A stretch of DNA of 64,000 nucleotides from MRBY01 sp943371005 (GCA_943371005.1 CALRTB020000003.1:259073-323072); one strand, 5' to 3'. Counted from the stretch's first letter, positions 34,425 to 43,620 are shown. Notes: generated by a model from the letters alone, not told the origin. Program-made: numbers and translations.

Positions 34425-36656
34425 ATGGAAACCCGTCAGTTTCAGATCAAAGGGATGGGCTGTGCTGCCTGTGCCACCACCATCGAAACCGCTCTCCAAA
34501 AAACCGCAGGGGTACAAACGGCCCAAGTGAATTTTGCCGCCGAGCAGTTAAGGGTCGAATTTGACGGCACCCAGGTTAACGGGGAAACCCTCCAGCAGGT
34601 GGTCAGCGATGCGGGCTATGAAGCGATTCCCCTCATGCAAGGCGATCGCCAAAGTCAGTTAGACCAACAGGAACGGGAACAGGCGCGGCAACTACAGCAA
34701 CTCAGCCGTAAGGTTTGGCTGGCGGGAGCCTTAAGTGCGGTGCTGGTAATCGGCAGTCTGCCGATGATGCTGGGGGTCAATATTCCGGGGATCGCCCATT
34801 GGTGGCACAATCCTTGGTTGCAGTGGGCTTTGACGACGCCAATCATGGTCTGGCCGGGCCAGGGCTTTTTTACGGGGGCGTGGAAAAGTCTCAAAAATCG
34901 CACCGCCGACATGAATACCCTGGTGGCCCTGGGGACGGGGGTGGCCTATGGCTATTCGGTCTTGGCAACGGTGTTTGCGGCCCAGTTCCAGGCTTGGGGT
35001 TTGACTGGGGATGTGTATTTTGAAAGTGCGGCGGTCATTATTACCCTGATCCTCCTCGGGCGTTTTTTGGAACGGCGCGCCAGGGGGAAAACGGCGGCGG
35101 CAATTCGGGAATTGATGGGCCTACAGGTAAAAACGGCGCGGGTGCTGCGGGGGGAAAGTACCGTTGATATTCCTGTGGAACAGGTGCAGGTGGGCGATCG
35201 CCTTTTGATCCGGCCTGGGGAGAAAATTCCCGTCGATGGCGAAATTTTAGAAGGAGATTCCACCCTCGATGAATCCTTGGTGACGGGGGAATCCTTGCCT
35301 GTGGAAAAAACCGTTGGCGATCACGTTATTGGTTCAACCTTAAATAAAACGGGTCGCTTAATCCTAAAGGCCACCCATGTGGGGGAAGACACGGTTTTGG
35401 CGCAAATTATTCGCCTGGTTCAGGAGGCCCAGGGGAGCAAAGCGCCGATCCAAAAGTTGGCGGATCAGGTAACGGCTTGGTTTGTGCCCGCAGTGCTGAT
35501 GATTGCCTTGATTACTTTTAGTATTTGGGCGATCGCCGGTAATCTTTCGCTGGCAATCACGACTTTAGTGAGCGTGTTAATTATTGCTTGCCCTTGCGCC
35601 CTGGGTTTAGCAACGCCCACCTCGATTATGGTCGGCACGGGGGTTGGTGCCCAGCACGGCATCCTGATTAAAGACGCCCAAAGCCTTGAGCTCGCCGCCC
35701 ACCTCAGCACCATTGTCCTCGATAAAACGGGCACCCTCACCCAGGGGAAACCCAGCGTCACCAACTGCCACAGCCTGATCGAGGAAGCCCAACTTTGGTC
35801 TTGGGTTGCCAGCGTTGAACAGTCCTCCGAGCATCCTTTGGGAGAAGCGATTTTCCAGCATGCTCAGGCGAAAAATGTGCCCTTCGTTTCCCTGGAAAAT
35901 TTCCAATCCCAGACAGGGCAAGGGGTACAGGCCACGATTAATCAACAATCGATTTACATTGGCACCGCCCAGTGGTTGACGGATTTAGACATTGATCTTG
36001 AGCCGCTCCAATCCCAAGCAACAGCCTGGCAAAACGAAGGGAAAACGGTGATTTGGGTCGCCATTGATCAGCAACTCGCAGGCATTATTGCCTTGGCTGA
36101 CCAGCTTAAACCCACCAGTGCCAGCGTGGTGAAACAGTTGCAGAAATTGGGTCTGACGGTTGTTCTGCTCACCGGAGATAATCCCCGCACCGCCGAGGCG
36201 ATCGCCAAACAGGTAGGCATTGATCAGGTACAAGCGGAAGTCCGTCCCGACCAAAAGGCCGCTGTGGTGCAACAATTCCAAAGTCAACGGGAAGTGGTCG
36301 CCATGGTAGGAGATGGCGTTAATGATGCCCCAGCCCTGGCCCAGGCGGATTTAGGGATTGCCATTGGGACGGGTACTGATGTGGCGATCGCCGCCAGTGA
36401 TCTCACCCTCATTTCTGGGGATTTAGAAGGGATTTTAACGGCCATCAAACTTAGCCGCGCCACCCTCCGCAATATCAAACAAAATCTCTTTTTCGCTTTC
36501 TTCTACAATGTCGCCAGTATTCCCATCGCTGCGGGGATTCTCAGTGCCTGGGGGATTTTCCTCAACCCGATGATTGCTGGGGCAGCCATGGCCTTTAGTT
36601 CTGTTTCGGTGGTGACGAATGCCCTTCGTTTGAAAAAAGTTAGTCAACGGCTTTAA
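34425..36656 (+). CDS. copA: Copper-exporting P1B-type ATPase
   Basis: Pumps Cu(I) across a membrane. One N-terminal metal-binding domain with GMGCAACATT (C13, C16), eight membrane helices, the ion path motif C389-P-C391 in helix 6, phosphorylation site D433-KTGT, SSEHPLGEAI with the HP pair, TGES in the actuator domain and GDGVNDAPAL. About 743 residues. ATG at 34425 has GAGGAAAG upstream; the in-frame TTG at 34401 lies before it. Cyanobacteria have CtaA/PacS-type copper ATPases for plastocyanin supply; here the setting with DUF411 and an oxidase argues for detoxification, though PacS-like supply to thylakoids cannot be excluded. A 96-base gap separates it from the oxidase gene. Confidence 0.94.
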   Translation: METRQFQIKGMGCAACATTIETALQKTAGVQTAQVNFAAEQLRVEFDGTQVNGETLQQVVSDAGYEAIPLMQGDRQSQLDQQEREQARQLQQLSRKVWLAGALSAVLVIGSLPMMLGVNIPGIAHWWHNPWLQWALTTPIMVWPGQGFFTGAWKSLKNRTADMNTLVALGTGVAYGYSVLATVFAAQFQAWGLTGDVYFESAAVIITLILLGRFLERRARGKTAAAIRELMGLQVKTARVLRGESTVDIPVEQVQVGDRLLIRPGEKIPVDGEILEGDSTLDESLVTGESLPVEKTVGDHVIGSTLNKTGRLILKATHVGEDTVLAQIIRLVQEAQGSKAPIQKLADQVTAWFVPAVLMIALITFSIWAIAGNLSLAITTLVSVLIIACPCALGLATPTSIMVGTGVGAQHGILIKDAQSLELAAHLSTIVLDKTGTLTQGKPSVTNCHSLIEEAQLWSWVASVEQSSEHPLGEAIFQHAQAKNVPFVSLENFQSQTGQGVQATINQQSIYIGTAQWLTDLDIDLEPLQSQATAWQNEGKTVIWVAIDQQLAGIIALADQLKPTSASVVKQLQKLGLTVVLLTGDNPRTAEAIAKQVGIDQVQAEVRPDQKAAVVQQFQSQREVVAMVGDGVNDAPALAQADLGIAIGTGTDVAIAASDLTLISGDLEGILTAIKLSRATLRNIKQNLFFAFFYNVASIPIAAGILSAWGIFLNPMIAGAAMAFSSVSVVTNALRLKKVSQRL

Positions 36657-36672
36657 AAAGTGATATAAATCT

Positions 36673-36701
36673 CCCCCAATTTGGGGGCTGGGGGGCTTTT
36701 T
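36673..36701 (+). terminator. Terminator of the copper genes
   Basis: CCCCCAA-T-TTGGGGG (36673-36687), then CTGGGGGGC and TTTTT. The tight loop means the stem will open by a few bases in RNA. It lies 16 bases past the copA stop. Confidence 0.7.
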
Positions 36702-36736
36702 AGGCATCCTGTAAAAAGGCGATCGCCTTTCGTAGA

Positions 36737-36997
36737 TTATTGGTAAATTTCTCGGCGATGTCCAATTTTAATGATCAGAATAATGAGCTTTTCGTTTTCA
36801 ATTCTATAGATAATGCGGTAATTTCCTACTCTAATCCGAAAGCGACCATTACCATTTTTAAGTTTTTTGGTATCTGGTGGATACGGATTATTGATCAGGG
36901 CTTCAATTTTTTCAATGATGCGCTTCTGAGTACCTTTGGGCAGTTTAGAGAGTTCCTTTTGAGCAGTCTTCAGGAACTCAATGCTATAGCCAGCCAT
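36737..36997 (-). CDS. RelE/ParE-family toxin
   Basis: 86 residues with the RelE fold: MAGYSIEFLKTAQKELSKLP, then KKLKNGNGRFRIRVGNYRIIYRI and a final IKIGHRREIYQ. The basic and aromatic residues at the end match RelE-type ribosome-dependent mRNA endonucleases. The gene follows its antitoxin by five bases. Base composition is AT-richer than the copper genes beside it, as for the whole 36.7-38.9 kb stretch. Confidence 0.88.
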   Translation of the reverse strand: MAGYSIEFLKTAQKELSKLPKGTQKRIIEKIEALINNPYPPDTKKLKNGNGRFRIRVGNYRIIYRIENEKLIILIIKIGHRREIYQ

Positions 36998-37002
36998 AAT
37001 TC

Positions 37003-37239
37003 CTAAAGTCCTAGTTCTTGTTTAACAGTCTCTAAAGAAACACGTTCTTGATTTTCTGGGTTGGTTTCGGCTGCGATCGCATCATGAACATCTAATAAAT
37101 CTTCTAATTCTTCGGCATCAATAATAGCTAATTTGCCTTGAATGATTTGTTTGAAAAAATCATCGACAGAAAGATTTAGTTGTGCAGCAAGGGTAGAAAT
37201 ACCCTGTAAAGATTCGGCTGAAATCTGTAGTGAAGTCAT
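37003..37239 (-). CDS. Antitoxin of the RelE-type pair
   Basis: 78 residues, acidic, starting MTSLQISAESLQGISTLAAQL. It has a helical N-terminus and an acidic C-terminus (EELEDLLDVHDAIAAE). Homologues with this form accompany RelE toxins in cyanobacteria. It is recognised mainly by order, size and charge. The toxin gene begins five bases after it. Confidence 0.75.
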   Translation of the reverse strand: MTSLQISAESLQGISTLAAQLNLSVDDFFKQIIQGKLAIIDAEELEDLLDVHDAIAAETNPENQERVSLETVKQELGL

Positions 37240-37316
37240 GGATTTTACTTGTAAATAATTTCTTCTAAGGCATTACTGATGCTTTCTGTAGAATATTTTA
37301 CAGGCTCAAGCAAAGT

Positions 37317-37556
37317 TTAAGAGGCAGCTTGATAGGAGAAAACGTCCATTGTGATTGTTCTTGCTGGCTGTTGGTCTTCATGAAGCATTTTGCGGATTTT
37401 TTCTGTTGTTTCACGACTAAAAGTTTCTTCTCCGCACTGTTGGCAGACTTCCACAGGGATATTCTCTACTAAATAAAATTTACCGTTGATTTGAAAAACT
37501 TCACTGGTCACTTCTTGTTTTGAATGCTTAGATTGGCAAACATGACATTGAAACAT
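37317..37556 (-). CDS. YgiT-type zinc-finger protein, likely antitoxin
   Basis: 79 residues. Two CxxC pairs make a zinc site: MFQCHVCQSKH and VEVCQQCGEETFS. These match the N-terminal half of the MqsA/YgiT antitoxin; the C-terminal HTH domain of MqsA is absent. ATG at 37556 has a strong AAGGAG upstream; this site lies inside the end of the DUF4258 gene. Forms a pair with that gene. Confidence 0.82.
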   Translation of the reverse strand: MFQCHVCQSKHSKQEVTSEVFQINGKFYLVENIPVEVCQQCGEETFSRETTEKIRKMLHEDQQPARTITMDVFSYQAAS

Positions 37557-37558
37557 TT

Positions 37559-37867
37559 TCACTTTCTCCTTATTTTGTAATTGTCCCATTCGTTTAAATT
37601 TGGCTCGTATAGGGTGATTATTTTTAATAAATTGGTTTTCAGTTTTGAAACTTGTAAATGTAAAGCGCGATTATTATAGGTAAATCCAAGCAAAAGACAA
37701 CTAGGGGAATATTTATCGTCAGGGTAATCTTCCATGATTTCTATGGTGTCGGCTATTTCTTTTAATTCTTGTTCACTGATATTTCTTGCAACTGCTCGTT
37801 TAAAAGCATGACGACTAAATTCAAATTTTCCTTTTTTAAGCTTATGTTTAATTTGATCAATAATCAT
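37559..37867 (-). CDS. DUF4258 protein, likely toxin
   Basis: 102 residues: FEFSRHAFKRAVARNISEQELKEIAD split over the first helix, then DKYSPSCLLLGFTYNNRALHL. DUF4258 proteins resemble the MqsR/RelE-type small RNases and are often coded just before a YgiT-type zinc-finger gene, as here. Toxin-first order matches mqsRA. The toxic activity is inferred from family and neighbour only. Confidence 0.8.
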   Translation of the reverse strand: MIIDQIKHKLKKGKFEFSRHAFKRAVARNISEQELKEIADTIEIMEDYPDDKYSPSCLLLGFTYNNRALHLQVSKLKTNLLKIITLYEPNLNEWDNYKIRRK

Positions 37868-37940
37868 TTTTGGCCATAATTCTGAATCATAAATTGATAA
37901 ATAAAATGTCTTATTAGATTATAGAGTTTGGTTGAACTAA

Positions 37941-40679
37941 TTATTTTGGTGGGTTGTCGATCGCCCAAGGGCCAACTATATTTTCGCCATTTTTTTCTTT
38001 TTCGGCTAGGGTGAGGTTCAACTCTAAAAGTTTTTCGAGAATGTCGTCGTCTTTTTTGAAGCCGTAGGCTTTGAGCACAGAGGCATCGAGCTTTTTGTGG
38101 AGTTTATGGAGTTGGCTGGCGGGTTCGTCGAAAAAGGCGTTATAAAGTTTGGTGATCCCCCATTGTTTGGCTTCCATTTGGGCGGTGCGGTATTCGTGCA
38201 GGTCGATCATCGCTTGGCGGATCTGTTGGGTGAGTTTTGCACTCGCGGTCTGGGGAAAGGGAAAGGTTTCAAAACAAGTTGTATTCGTGTAACGGGTGTC
38301 GCTTTTTATAGTTGAACTTTGGGCTTTGACCCATTGACGATGGGCATCTGAGGTCAAAATTCCCAATACATAAAAATCATCTGAGGCAACGATTACTGTT
38401 GAGTCTTCAGGTAGCCATTCAGCTTGACAAATAGCAAAAATTGACCATTTTGAATGCCTTGGAACTGCAAAATATGAATTAACTGACAAAATTGCTCGCC
38501 GCATTTTTTGACGATGCCTCCAAAACATCCACCAAGACTTTTCTCTCGCAGTTGGATCTTTCACCCCAGGCTTTATATATTTTTTTGCATAATTTATTGG
38601 CAATGAATATTCAACTGCTTTTTCCAAGGAAAAGTTGCTAAAATCAATAACCCATTCTTTAGGGATGAAATTTACGCTATCCGTCAAGTCATCAGCAGAC
38701 AAAAATCTTTTGATTACTTCTTGATTCTTTTTTTGGATTTTTATCCATTCTTGTACAGTAGAATAATTAATTTTAAATCCTGGATGTCGAGTTGTGACTC
38801 CTTGAAAAGCTATGCCCTTATTTGCTTTTAGTACCTTTGAAGTAGTTATATCAACTTGAAATTTCAAGGAACTGTTGATGTCATTGACAAATTTTTGATC
38901 AAGAATATAAGTTTTGGGTTTTTGTTTAGCCCAATTCACCAAGCTGACATGAACATTTGCTTCCCCAGACCAGGGTTGCGTTGAAATTGCTTCATGAATA
39001 AATCCGCCATTTTGCACAATATATTCCAAAGATGCGGTGCGGCTTTTGCCTTGACTAATTGAATTTGTTCCGACCAAGCCGGCTCGACCATTTTTGTTTA
39101 TCTGATCATGAGCTTTCCGAAACCAATAGCTACATAAATCAACCGAATCTTTTACCTGAGGAAATTCAGCATAAATTCTTTCTGCATATACTTCACCTAA
39201 ATCTTGCTTTAAATTTCTCCCCCCAAGAAAAGGCGGATTGCCGATAATCGCGTCAGCCTTCGGCCAGTCATTAAACAGCGCATCCTTGCAGACAATATTT
39301 TGATCCAAAGAATCCAACGGCAAAGCAGGCTCATTCAACCCAAACTTATCAATCGCAATCTTCCGCGCGATCATCATCGTCACCCGCGCCAACTGCACCG
39401 CAAACGGATTCGTATCCATCCCAAAAAACTGCAACGGCGTCACAATCCCCAGTTCTTCCTGCTGTAAAGCATCCCCCTGGAACCGCTTCCGCCGCTCATA
39501 GATCTTGTTCAGCAAAACCCGTTCCAGCCGCTTCAACTCCTGATACGCCACATAAAGGAAATTTCCCGAACCGCACGCCGGATCCAACACCCGATATTCC
39601 CGCAATTCCTGCTTCAGTTTTTCGAGATCTTCGTAGGTCGTCGCCTGGTCGATTTTTCCTTCCCAATAGTCGGCGATCGTCGGTCGCACAATCTGCCGAA
39701 TATCTTTTTCAGAGGTGTAATGAATCCCCCTGGCATGGCGCTCATCCGCATCAATGGCACTCTCAAAAATATTCCCAAAAATCGAGGGCCGGATATTTGC
39801 CCAATCATCCCGCGCACACACATCGAGAATTTCTAGCTCGTTCTTCTCCAAGGGAATTGGCTGAATCTCCCCAAACAAGCCCCCATTAAAATAGTCCACC
39901 CCCTGATAGCGACCCTGGGGCACGATCCCCGGCTGATCCATCGCCCGAAACAACCCACTAAACGCATCATAGGCATTGTCCCGCCCCGCTAAACAGTCCT
40001 GCACCAACCCCACAAACAGATCCCGTGGCAGGAGGTTCCGATCTTCGGCGAACATTGCCAGCACACATTGCAGGGTAAACCGTTGCAGTTGCGCTTCTGT
40101 GAAATAAACAAATTTTTCCTTTTCGCCCCGCGATCGCACCAGCCGATAAAATTCCCCCATGCGTTTAGCTGTGCGTTCCGTTACCTCGACCTGATTGTTG
40201 CGAAAGACGGGTTCCCGACCGCCAATCTCCATAAATGAGAATGTCCCCGCCCGATGGGGGAGATCCTCTAACTTCACCCGGTCTACGGGCTCATCGACTT
40301 GGTTATTAAAGTCATAGACCCAAAACTCATCAAAATTGCAGAGAATCGAATAGCGTGGTTTCGGGGTCAGCCGCAGCCAATATTTTTCAAGCTGGGAATA
40401 ATGCAGCGCCAGATCCGTGCCCCGCTTTTTCATCTCCACCACGATCCCCTTTACCCCAGGGGCAGGCGACCAAACCAAATCTGCAAAACCCGTTTTATCC
40501 TTCTTGCTCGCTTTTTTGACCCGCTCCTCAAACTCAGCCCCAACTTCCTTGATCCCCACATGGCCAAAGGCTTGAAAAAATCGCGTTAAAAATGTCTGCG
40601 CCTCCGACTTCTCATCCCCTTGGATATACGCCTTGCAGTAATCCACAAATGCCTGGAGAGAATCACGGGTTACTGCCAT
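37941..40679 (-). CDS. MmeI-like single-chain restriction-methylation enzyme
   Basis: 912 residues. N-terminal PD-(D/E)xK nuclease signs: GAEFEERVKKA, FADLVW with D67, and VVEMKKRG with E82-x-K84. A helical spacer follows, then an N6-adenine methylase with motif I DPACGSGNF (366-374), GMDTNPFAVQLARV and motif IV NPPF (481-484). A C-terminal target-recognition part spans about 600-850. This order matches type IIL/IIG enzymes such as MmeI, which methylate one strand and cut about 20 bases away. No separate methylase, specificity or helicase gene is present, consistent with a one-gene system. The recognition sequence cannot be read. The 3' half (37.9-39.2 kb) is AT-richer than the 5' half. Confidence 0.85.
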   Translation of the reverse strand: MAVTRDSLQAFVDYCKAYIQGDEKSEAQTFLTRFFQAFGHVGIKEVGAEFEERVKKASKKDKTGFADLVWSPAPGVKGIVVEMKKRGTDLALHYSQLEKYWLRLTPKPRYSILCNFDEFWVYDFNNQVDEPVDRVKLEDLPHRAGTFSFMEIGGREPVFRNNQVEVTERTAKRMGEFYRLVRSRGEKEKFVYFTEAQLQRFTLQCVLAMFAEDRNLLPRDLFVGLVQDCLAGRDNAYDAFSGLFRAMDQPGIVPQGRYQGVDYFNGGLFGEIQPIPLEKNELEILDVCARDDWANIRPSIFGNIFESAIDADERHARGIHYTSEKDIRQIVRPTIADYWEGKIDQATTYEDLEKLKQELREYRVLDPACGSGNFLYVAYQELKRLERVLLNKIYERRKRFQGDALQQEELGIVTPLQFFGMDTNPFAVQLARVTMMIARKIAIDKFGLNEPALPLDSLDQNIVCKDALFNDWPKADAIIGNPPFLGGRNLKQDLGEVYAERIYAEFPQVKDSVDLCSYWFRKAHDQINKNGRAGLVGTNSISQGKSRTASLEYIVQNGGFIHEAISTQPWSGEANVHVSLVNWAKQKPKTYILDQKFVNDINSSLKFQVDITTSKVLKANKGIAFQGVTTRHPGFKINYSTVQEWIKIQKKNQEVIKRFLSADDLTDSVNFIPKEWVIDFSNFSLEKAVEYSLPINYAKKYIKPGVKDPTAREKSWWMFWRHRQKMRRAILSVNSYFAVPRHSKWSIFAICQAEWLPEDSTVIVASDDFYVLGILTSDAHRQWVKAQSSTIKSDTRYTNTTCFETFPFPQTASAKLTQQIRQAMIDLHEYRTAQMEAKQWGITKLYNAFFDEPASQLHKLHKKLDASVLKAYGFKKDDDILEKLLELNLTLAEKEKNGENIVGPWAIDNPPK

Positions 40680-40786
40680 CGGTCACTCAGCCTACAACAA
40701 AAAAACGATACAAAGATTCCTCCATAGTATCGTCCCGCCCCAACACCATCCACCCAAAAAGCACTCACACAATTGATTTTAGGCAA

Positions 40787-40804
40787 GTATGATGAAAGTC
40801 ATAC
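40787..40804. promoter_or_regulatory. Operator-like dyad before the lone antitoxin gene
   Basis: GTATGA-TGAAAG-TCATAC, six-base perfect arms, 24 bases before the ATG. Ribbon-helix-helix antitoxins normally bind such sites to control their own gene. Confidence 0.5.
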
Positions 40805-40827
40805 CCTGAAGCTTGAGTTAAGCACTC

Positions 40828-41025
40828 ATGAAAAAAACACTGTACATCCCGGATGAGCTGTGGCAGCAGCTTGATCAATACCTCCAAACTCACCCCGAAG
40901 AAAATGCCTCTAGCCTCGTCCAGAGCGCCCTCAGAGATAAGCTACGTCCCCGGAATGGTCAGGATTTGCTAGATTTAGCAGGCCTAGTTCGTAATGCCCC
41001 TGTAGATGCTTCGACAAATCCCTGA
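40828..41025 (+). CDS. Ribbon-helix-helix antitoxin-like protein, no toxin partner
   Basis: 65 residues: KKTLYIPDELWQQLDQYLQT is a beta strand plus first helix of the CopG/Arc fold, and NASSLVQSALRDKLR the second helix. The tail QDLLDLAGLVRNAP is of the kind that binds a PIN-domain (VapC) toxin. After the stop I find no toxin reading frame before the convergent NADH dehydrogenase. It may be the surviving half of a pair or an antitoxin acting on a toxin elsewhere. Confidence 0.7.
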   Translation: MKKTLYIPDELWQQLDQYLQTHPEENASSLVQSALRDKLRPRNGQDLLDLAGLVRNAPVDASTNP

Positions 41026-41134
41026 CTTGCTCAGAAGGATAATTTATCACAGCAAAATAAGACCCCCACAAAACTTCTGTAAACCAGCAATTTCGCAGGG
41101 GAATTTCAATAAAAATGCGCTATTGAGTCTGACT

Positions 41135-42517
41135 TTAGGCTTCTACTTTGATGTTGACCTTTGTTTCTTTGTCCGCAGCTTCTTGGTAGAGCTTAAACCC
41201 AGAGACGAGGTCTTTTTCTCCGGTGATCAGGCGAGCGCCCCGACCTCTAGTAACGTAGTTCCAACCCCACTGGAGCATTACCACCATTTTGTTATCAAAC
41301 TCGATCAGGTAATACACGTGGGCGAAGATCCACACCAACCAGGCGAAGAAGCCAGAGAATTTCACAAAACCGAGATCTACGACGGCGGCATTTTGCCCAA
41401 TCACCGCCAGGCTCCCCAATTCCATATAGCGGAAGGGGGCCATCTCCTGACCATTGACCCGTTGTTTGATGAGTTTTGCCACATATTCCCCTTCTTGCAT
41501 TGCCACCGGCGCCACCCCAGGCAAAGGTCGTTCATTTTGGTGGGGGAAGTTGGCCAAATCACCAATCACAAAGACATCGGGATAACCCGCAACGCTCAGG
41601 TTTGGTTCGACGATGACACGCCCGGCCCGGTCTAAAGTCGCCCCTAAACGGTCTTCGAGGACTTTACTCATGCCAGACGCTTTAACCCCAGCGGCCCAGA
41701 CAATGGTTTTTGCGGCAATTTCAAGCTGCTCATCGCCCTGTTTAAAGGTGACGAGGTGGTCTTCGATGTTCGTGACGAGGCTCTTGGTTTGTACCTGAAC
41801 CCCCAGATTTTCCAGGGACTTTTGTGCCTTCGCCGACAAACTCGGATCGTAAGGGGGCAGTACCCGATCCATCCCTTCTAGGAGAACAATCCGGGCGCGG
41901 GTAGTATCAATTTTACGGAAATCTTTTTTCAAGACGCTGTAGGCAATTTCGGCGATCGCCCCGGCGAGTTCTACCCCAGTGGGGCCACCACCAACAATCA
42001 CAAAAGTTAGCCAAGCCTGTTGCAGAGCGGGGTCTGTTTCCTTTTCGGCTGCCTCAAAGGCCATAAAGATGCGGTGGCGAATTTCGAGGGCATCTTCAAC
42101 GGTTTTGAGGCCCGGTGCATAAGGTTTCCAATGGTCATTCCCAAAATAGTGGTGGCTGACTCCCGTGGCGACGATCAAACTGTCATAGTTCACGATCCCT
42201 TCGTTCATCACCACTGTTTTGCTGTCGGGGTCGATGTCAACGACTTCATCGAGGAGCACATGGGTGTTTTTGTTGCCGCTGAGGACACCGCGCAGGGGCG
42301 AAGCGATATCTGCAGGGGAAAGGGTACCCGTTGCCACTTGGTACAGCAGCGGTTGGAACAGGTGGAAATTGCGTTTGTCGATCAGGGTGACATCCACGGC
42401 AGCCTCGTATTTACCGAGGGTTTTCGCGGCATAGAGGCCACCAAAACCACCACCGATAATCACCACTTTATGCTTATCTGTCTTGGGGGTGAGATTGGGG
42501 AGTTGGGTATTGACCAT
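41135..42517 (-). CDS. Type II NADH dehydrogenase (NDH-2)
   Basis: Non-pumping FAD enzyme that passes electrons from NAD(P)H to quinone at the membrane. FAD-binding GGGFGGLYAAK near residue 20 and NAD-binding VIVGGGPTGVELAGA near 170 are both present, as is DVFVIGDLANFP. The C-terminal part has a hydrophobic stretch (FSGFFAWLVWIFAHVYYLIEF) that would attach it to the membrane. 460 residues. Cyanobacteria have NdbA, NdbB and NdbC; the length and C-terminus suggest NdbA-like, with low certainty. Confidence 0.9.
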   Translation of the reverse strand: MVNTQLPNLTPKTDKHKVVIIGGGFGGLYAAKTLGKYEAAVDVTLIDKRNFHLFQPLLYQVATGTLSPADIASPLRGVLSGNKNTHVLLDEVVDIDPDSKTVVMNEGIVNYDSLIVATGVSHHYFGNDHWKPYAPGLKTVEDALEIRHRIFMAFEAAEKETDPALQQAWLTFVIVGGGPTGVELAGAIAEIAYSVLKKDFRKIDTTRARIVLLEGMDRVLPPYDPSLSAKAQKSLENLGVQVQTKSLVTNIEDHLVTFKQGDEQLEIAAKTIVWAAGVKASGMSKVLEDRLGATLDRAGRVIVEPNLSVAGYPDVFVIGDLANFPHQNERPLPGVAPVAMQEGEYVAKLIKQRVNGQEMAPFRYMELGSLAVIGQNAAVVDLGFVKFSGFFAWLVWIFAHVYYLIEFDNKMVVMLQWGWNYVTRGRGARLITGEKDLVSGFKLYQEAADKETKVNIKVEA

Positions 42518-42666
42518 GGGTTCGCTGGGGTTGGGGAGAATATAAACTTTTATTTCAATCGGCCTGTGTTAGGTAAGAATACTAACAGAAATCTACCCAA
42601 AGAGATAAAAGGTGAGATTTCAATGGTGCTATTGCCTGAAAAAGTGGCGCGGAGACGGTTAATTTA

Positions 42667-43377
42667 ATGCAGCGTTTGGTGGTTTCTGAGGCGCAATTTG
42701 CTGATGTTTCTAGGGTTAATTTAACGGCAGAACAACGGCATTATCTGCTAAGTGTGCTACGGTTGCGCGCGGGCGATCGCCTGATTGTGTTAAATGGCTT
42801 AGGTCCAGCTTGGGTGGGGGAGTTGACCGAGACCGAGGAAATTCAATTAATAGAATCCCAGCACCTCCAAACAGAATGTCCGATTCCGGTGAAATTAGTG
42901 GCAGCGCTGCCGAAAAATGGCTTTGATGAAGTGGTGCGTTGCTGTACAGAATTAGGAGTAACGCAGATCTATCCGGTGATTTCTGAGCGGACAATTTTAA
43001 AACCGAGTGAAAATAAGTTAAAACGCTGGCGCAAAATTGCCACCGAAGCCGCAGAACAATCGGAACGGGCAATTGTGCCGAAAATTGAAACACCACAACC
43101 TTTTTTAACGCTTTTAGAAACTCTATCTCCAGAGCAAACCTATCTCTGTGGCGCACGGGAAAAGTCATTGCATCTGCTTGATGCTTTACCCAAAACGCTG
43201 CCCCCAGAAATTACGGTATTGATCGGGCCGGAGGGGGGCTGGACCGAGACAGAAATCCAAAAGGCGATCGCCAAAAATATTCCGGTGGTTTCTTTGGGAA
43301 GCTCTATCTTACGGGCGGTGACGGCATCAATTACGGCGATCGCCCTGGTGAATAGTTACTGCCGCCCCAGAAACTAA
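42667..43377 (+). CDS. rsmE: 16S rRNA m3U1498 methyltransferase RsmE
   Basis: SPOUT-class methylase for uridine 1498 of 16S rRNA. An N-terminal PUA-like domain is followed by the knotted domain, with ATEAAEQSERAIVP, VLIGPEGGWTETE and SLGSSILRAVTAS as SAM-binding and knot motifs. 236 residues. Ends six bases before the stop of a small gene on the other strand. Confidence 0.95.
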   Translation: MQRLVVSEAQFADVSRVNLTAEQRHYLLSVLRLRAGDRLIVLNGLGPAWVGELTETEEIQLIESQHLQTECPIPVKLVAALPKNGFDEVVRCCTELGVTQIYPVISERTILKPSENKLKRWRKIATEAAEQSERAIVPKIETPQPFLTLLETLSPEQTYLCGAREKSLHLLDALPKTLPPEITVLIGPEGGWTETEIQKAIAKNIPVVSLGSSILRAVTASITAIALVNSYCRPRN

Positions 43378-43383
43378 ACTGAC

Positions 43384-43620
43384 TTAACTTTGGGAGTCCC
43401 GGCGGGATTTCTCGATGGCGATCAAGGTTTTGCGCAGGGACTCGATTTCTCCTTGGAGCTGACTCGTGTAGGTGGCGTTACTCTGGGCTGCCGTGAGGAG
43501 TGCCGCCGCCTGGAATGCCGTATCGGGGGAGATATTACCCTTATAGGTCATCATGATGCGTTGATAATGTTCGCCAAGGTCATCGTGCATGATGCTCATA
43601 AAATCAGCGAATTCACTCAT
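43384..43620 (-). CDS. Small conserved protein, unknown function
   Basis: 78 residues: MSEFADFMSIMHDDLGEHYQ, then a mostly helical body ending SLRKTLIAIEKSRRDSQ. The last 30 residues look like a short coiled coil. No motif recognised. Convergent with rsmE. Confidence 0.6.
   Translation of the reverse strand: MSEFADFMSIMHDDLGEHYQRIMMTYKGNISPDTAFQAAALLTAAQSNATYTSQLQGEIESLRKTLIAIEKSRRDSQS

Noticed and set aside
41006..41635. Long plus-strand frame over the NADH dehydrogenase gene
   Set aside because: It is antisense to a well-supported gene and has no protein-like features.
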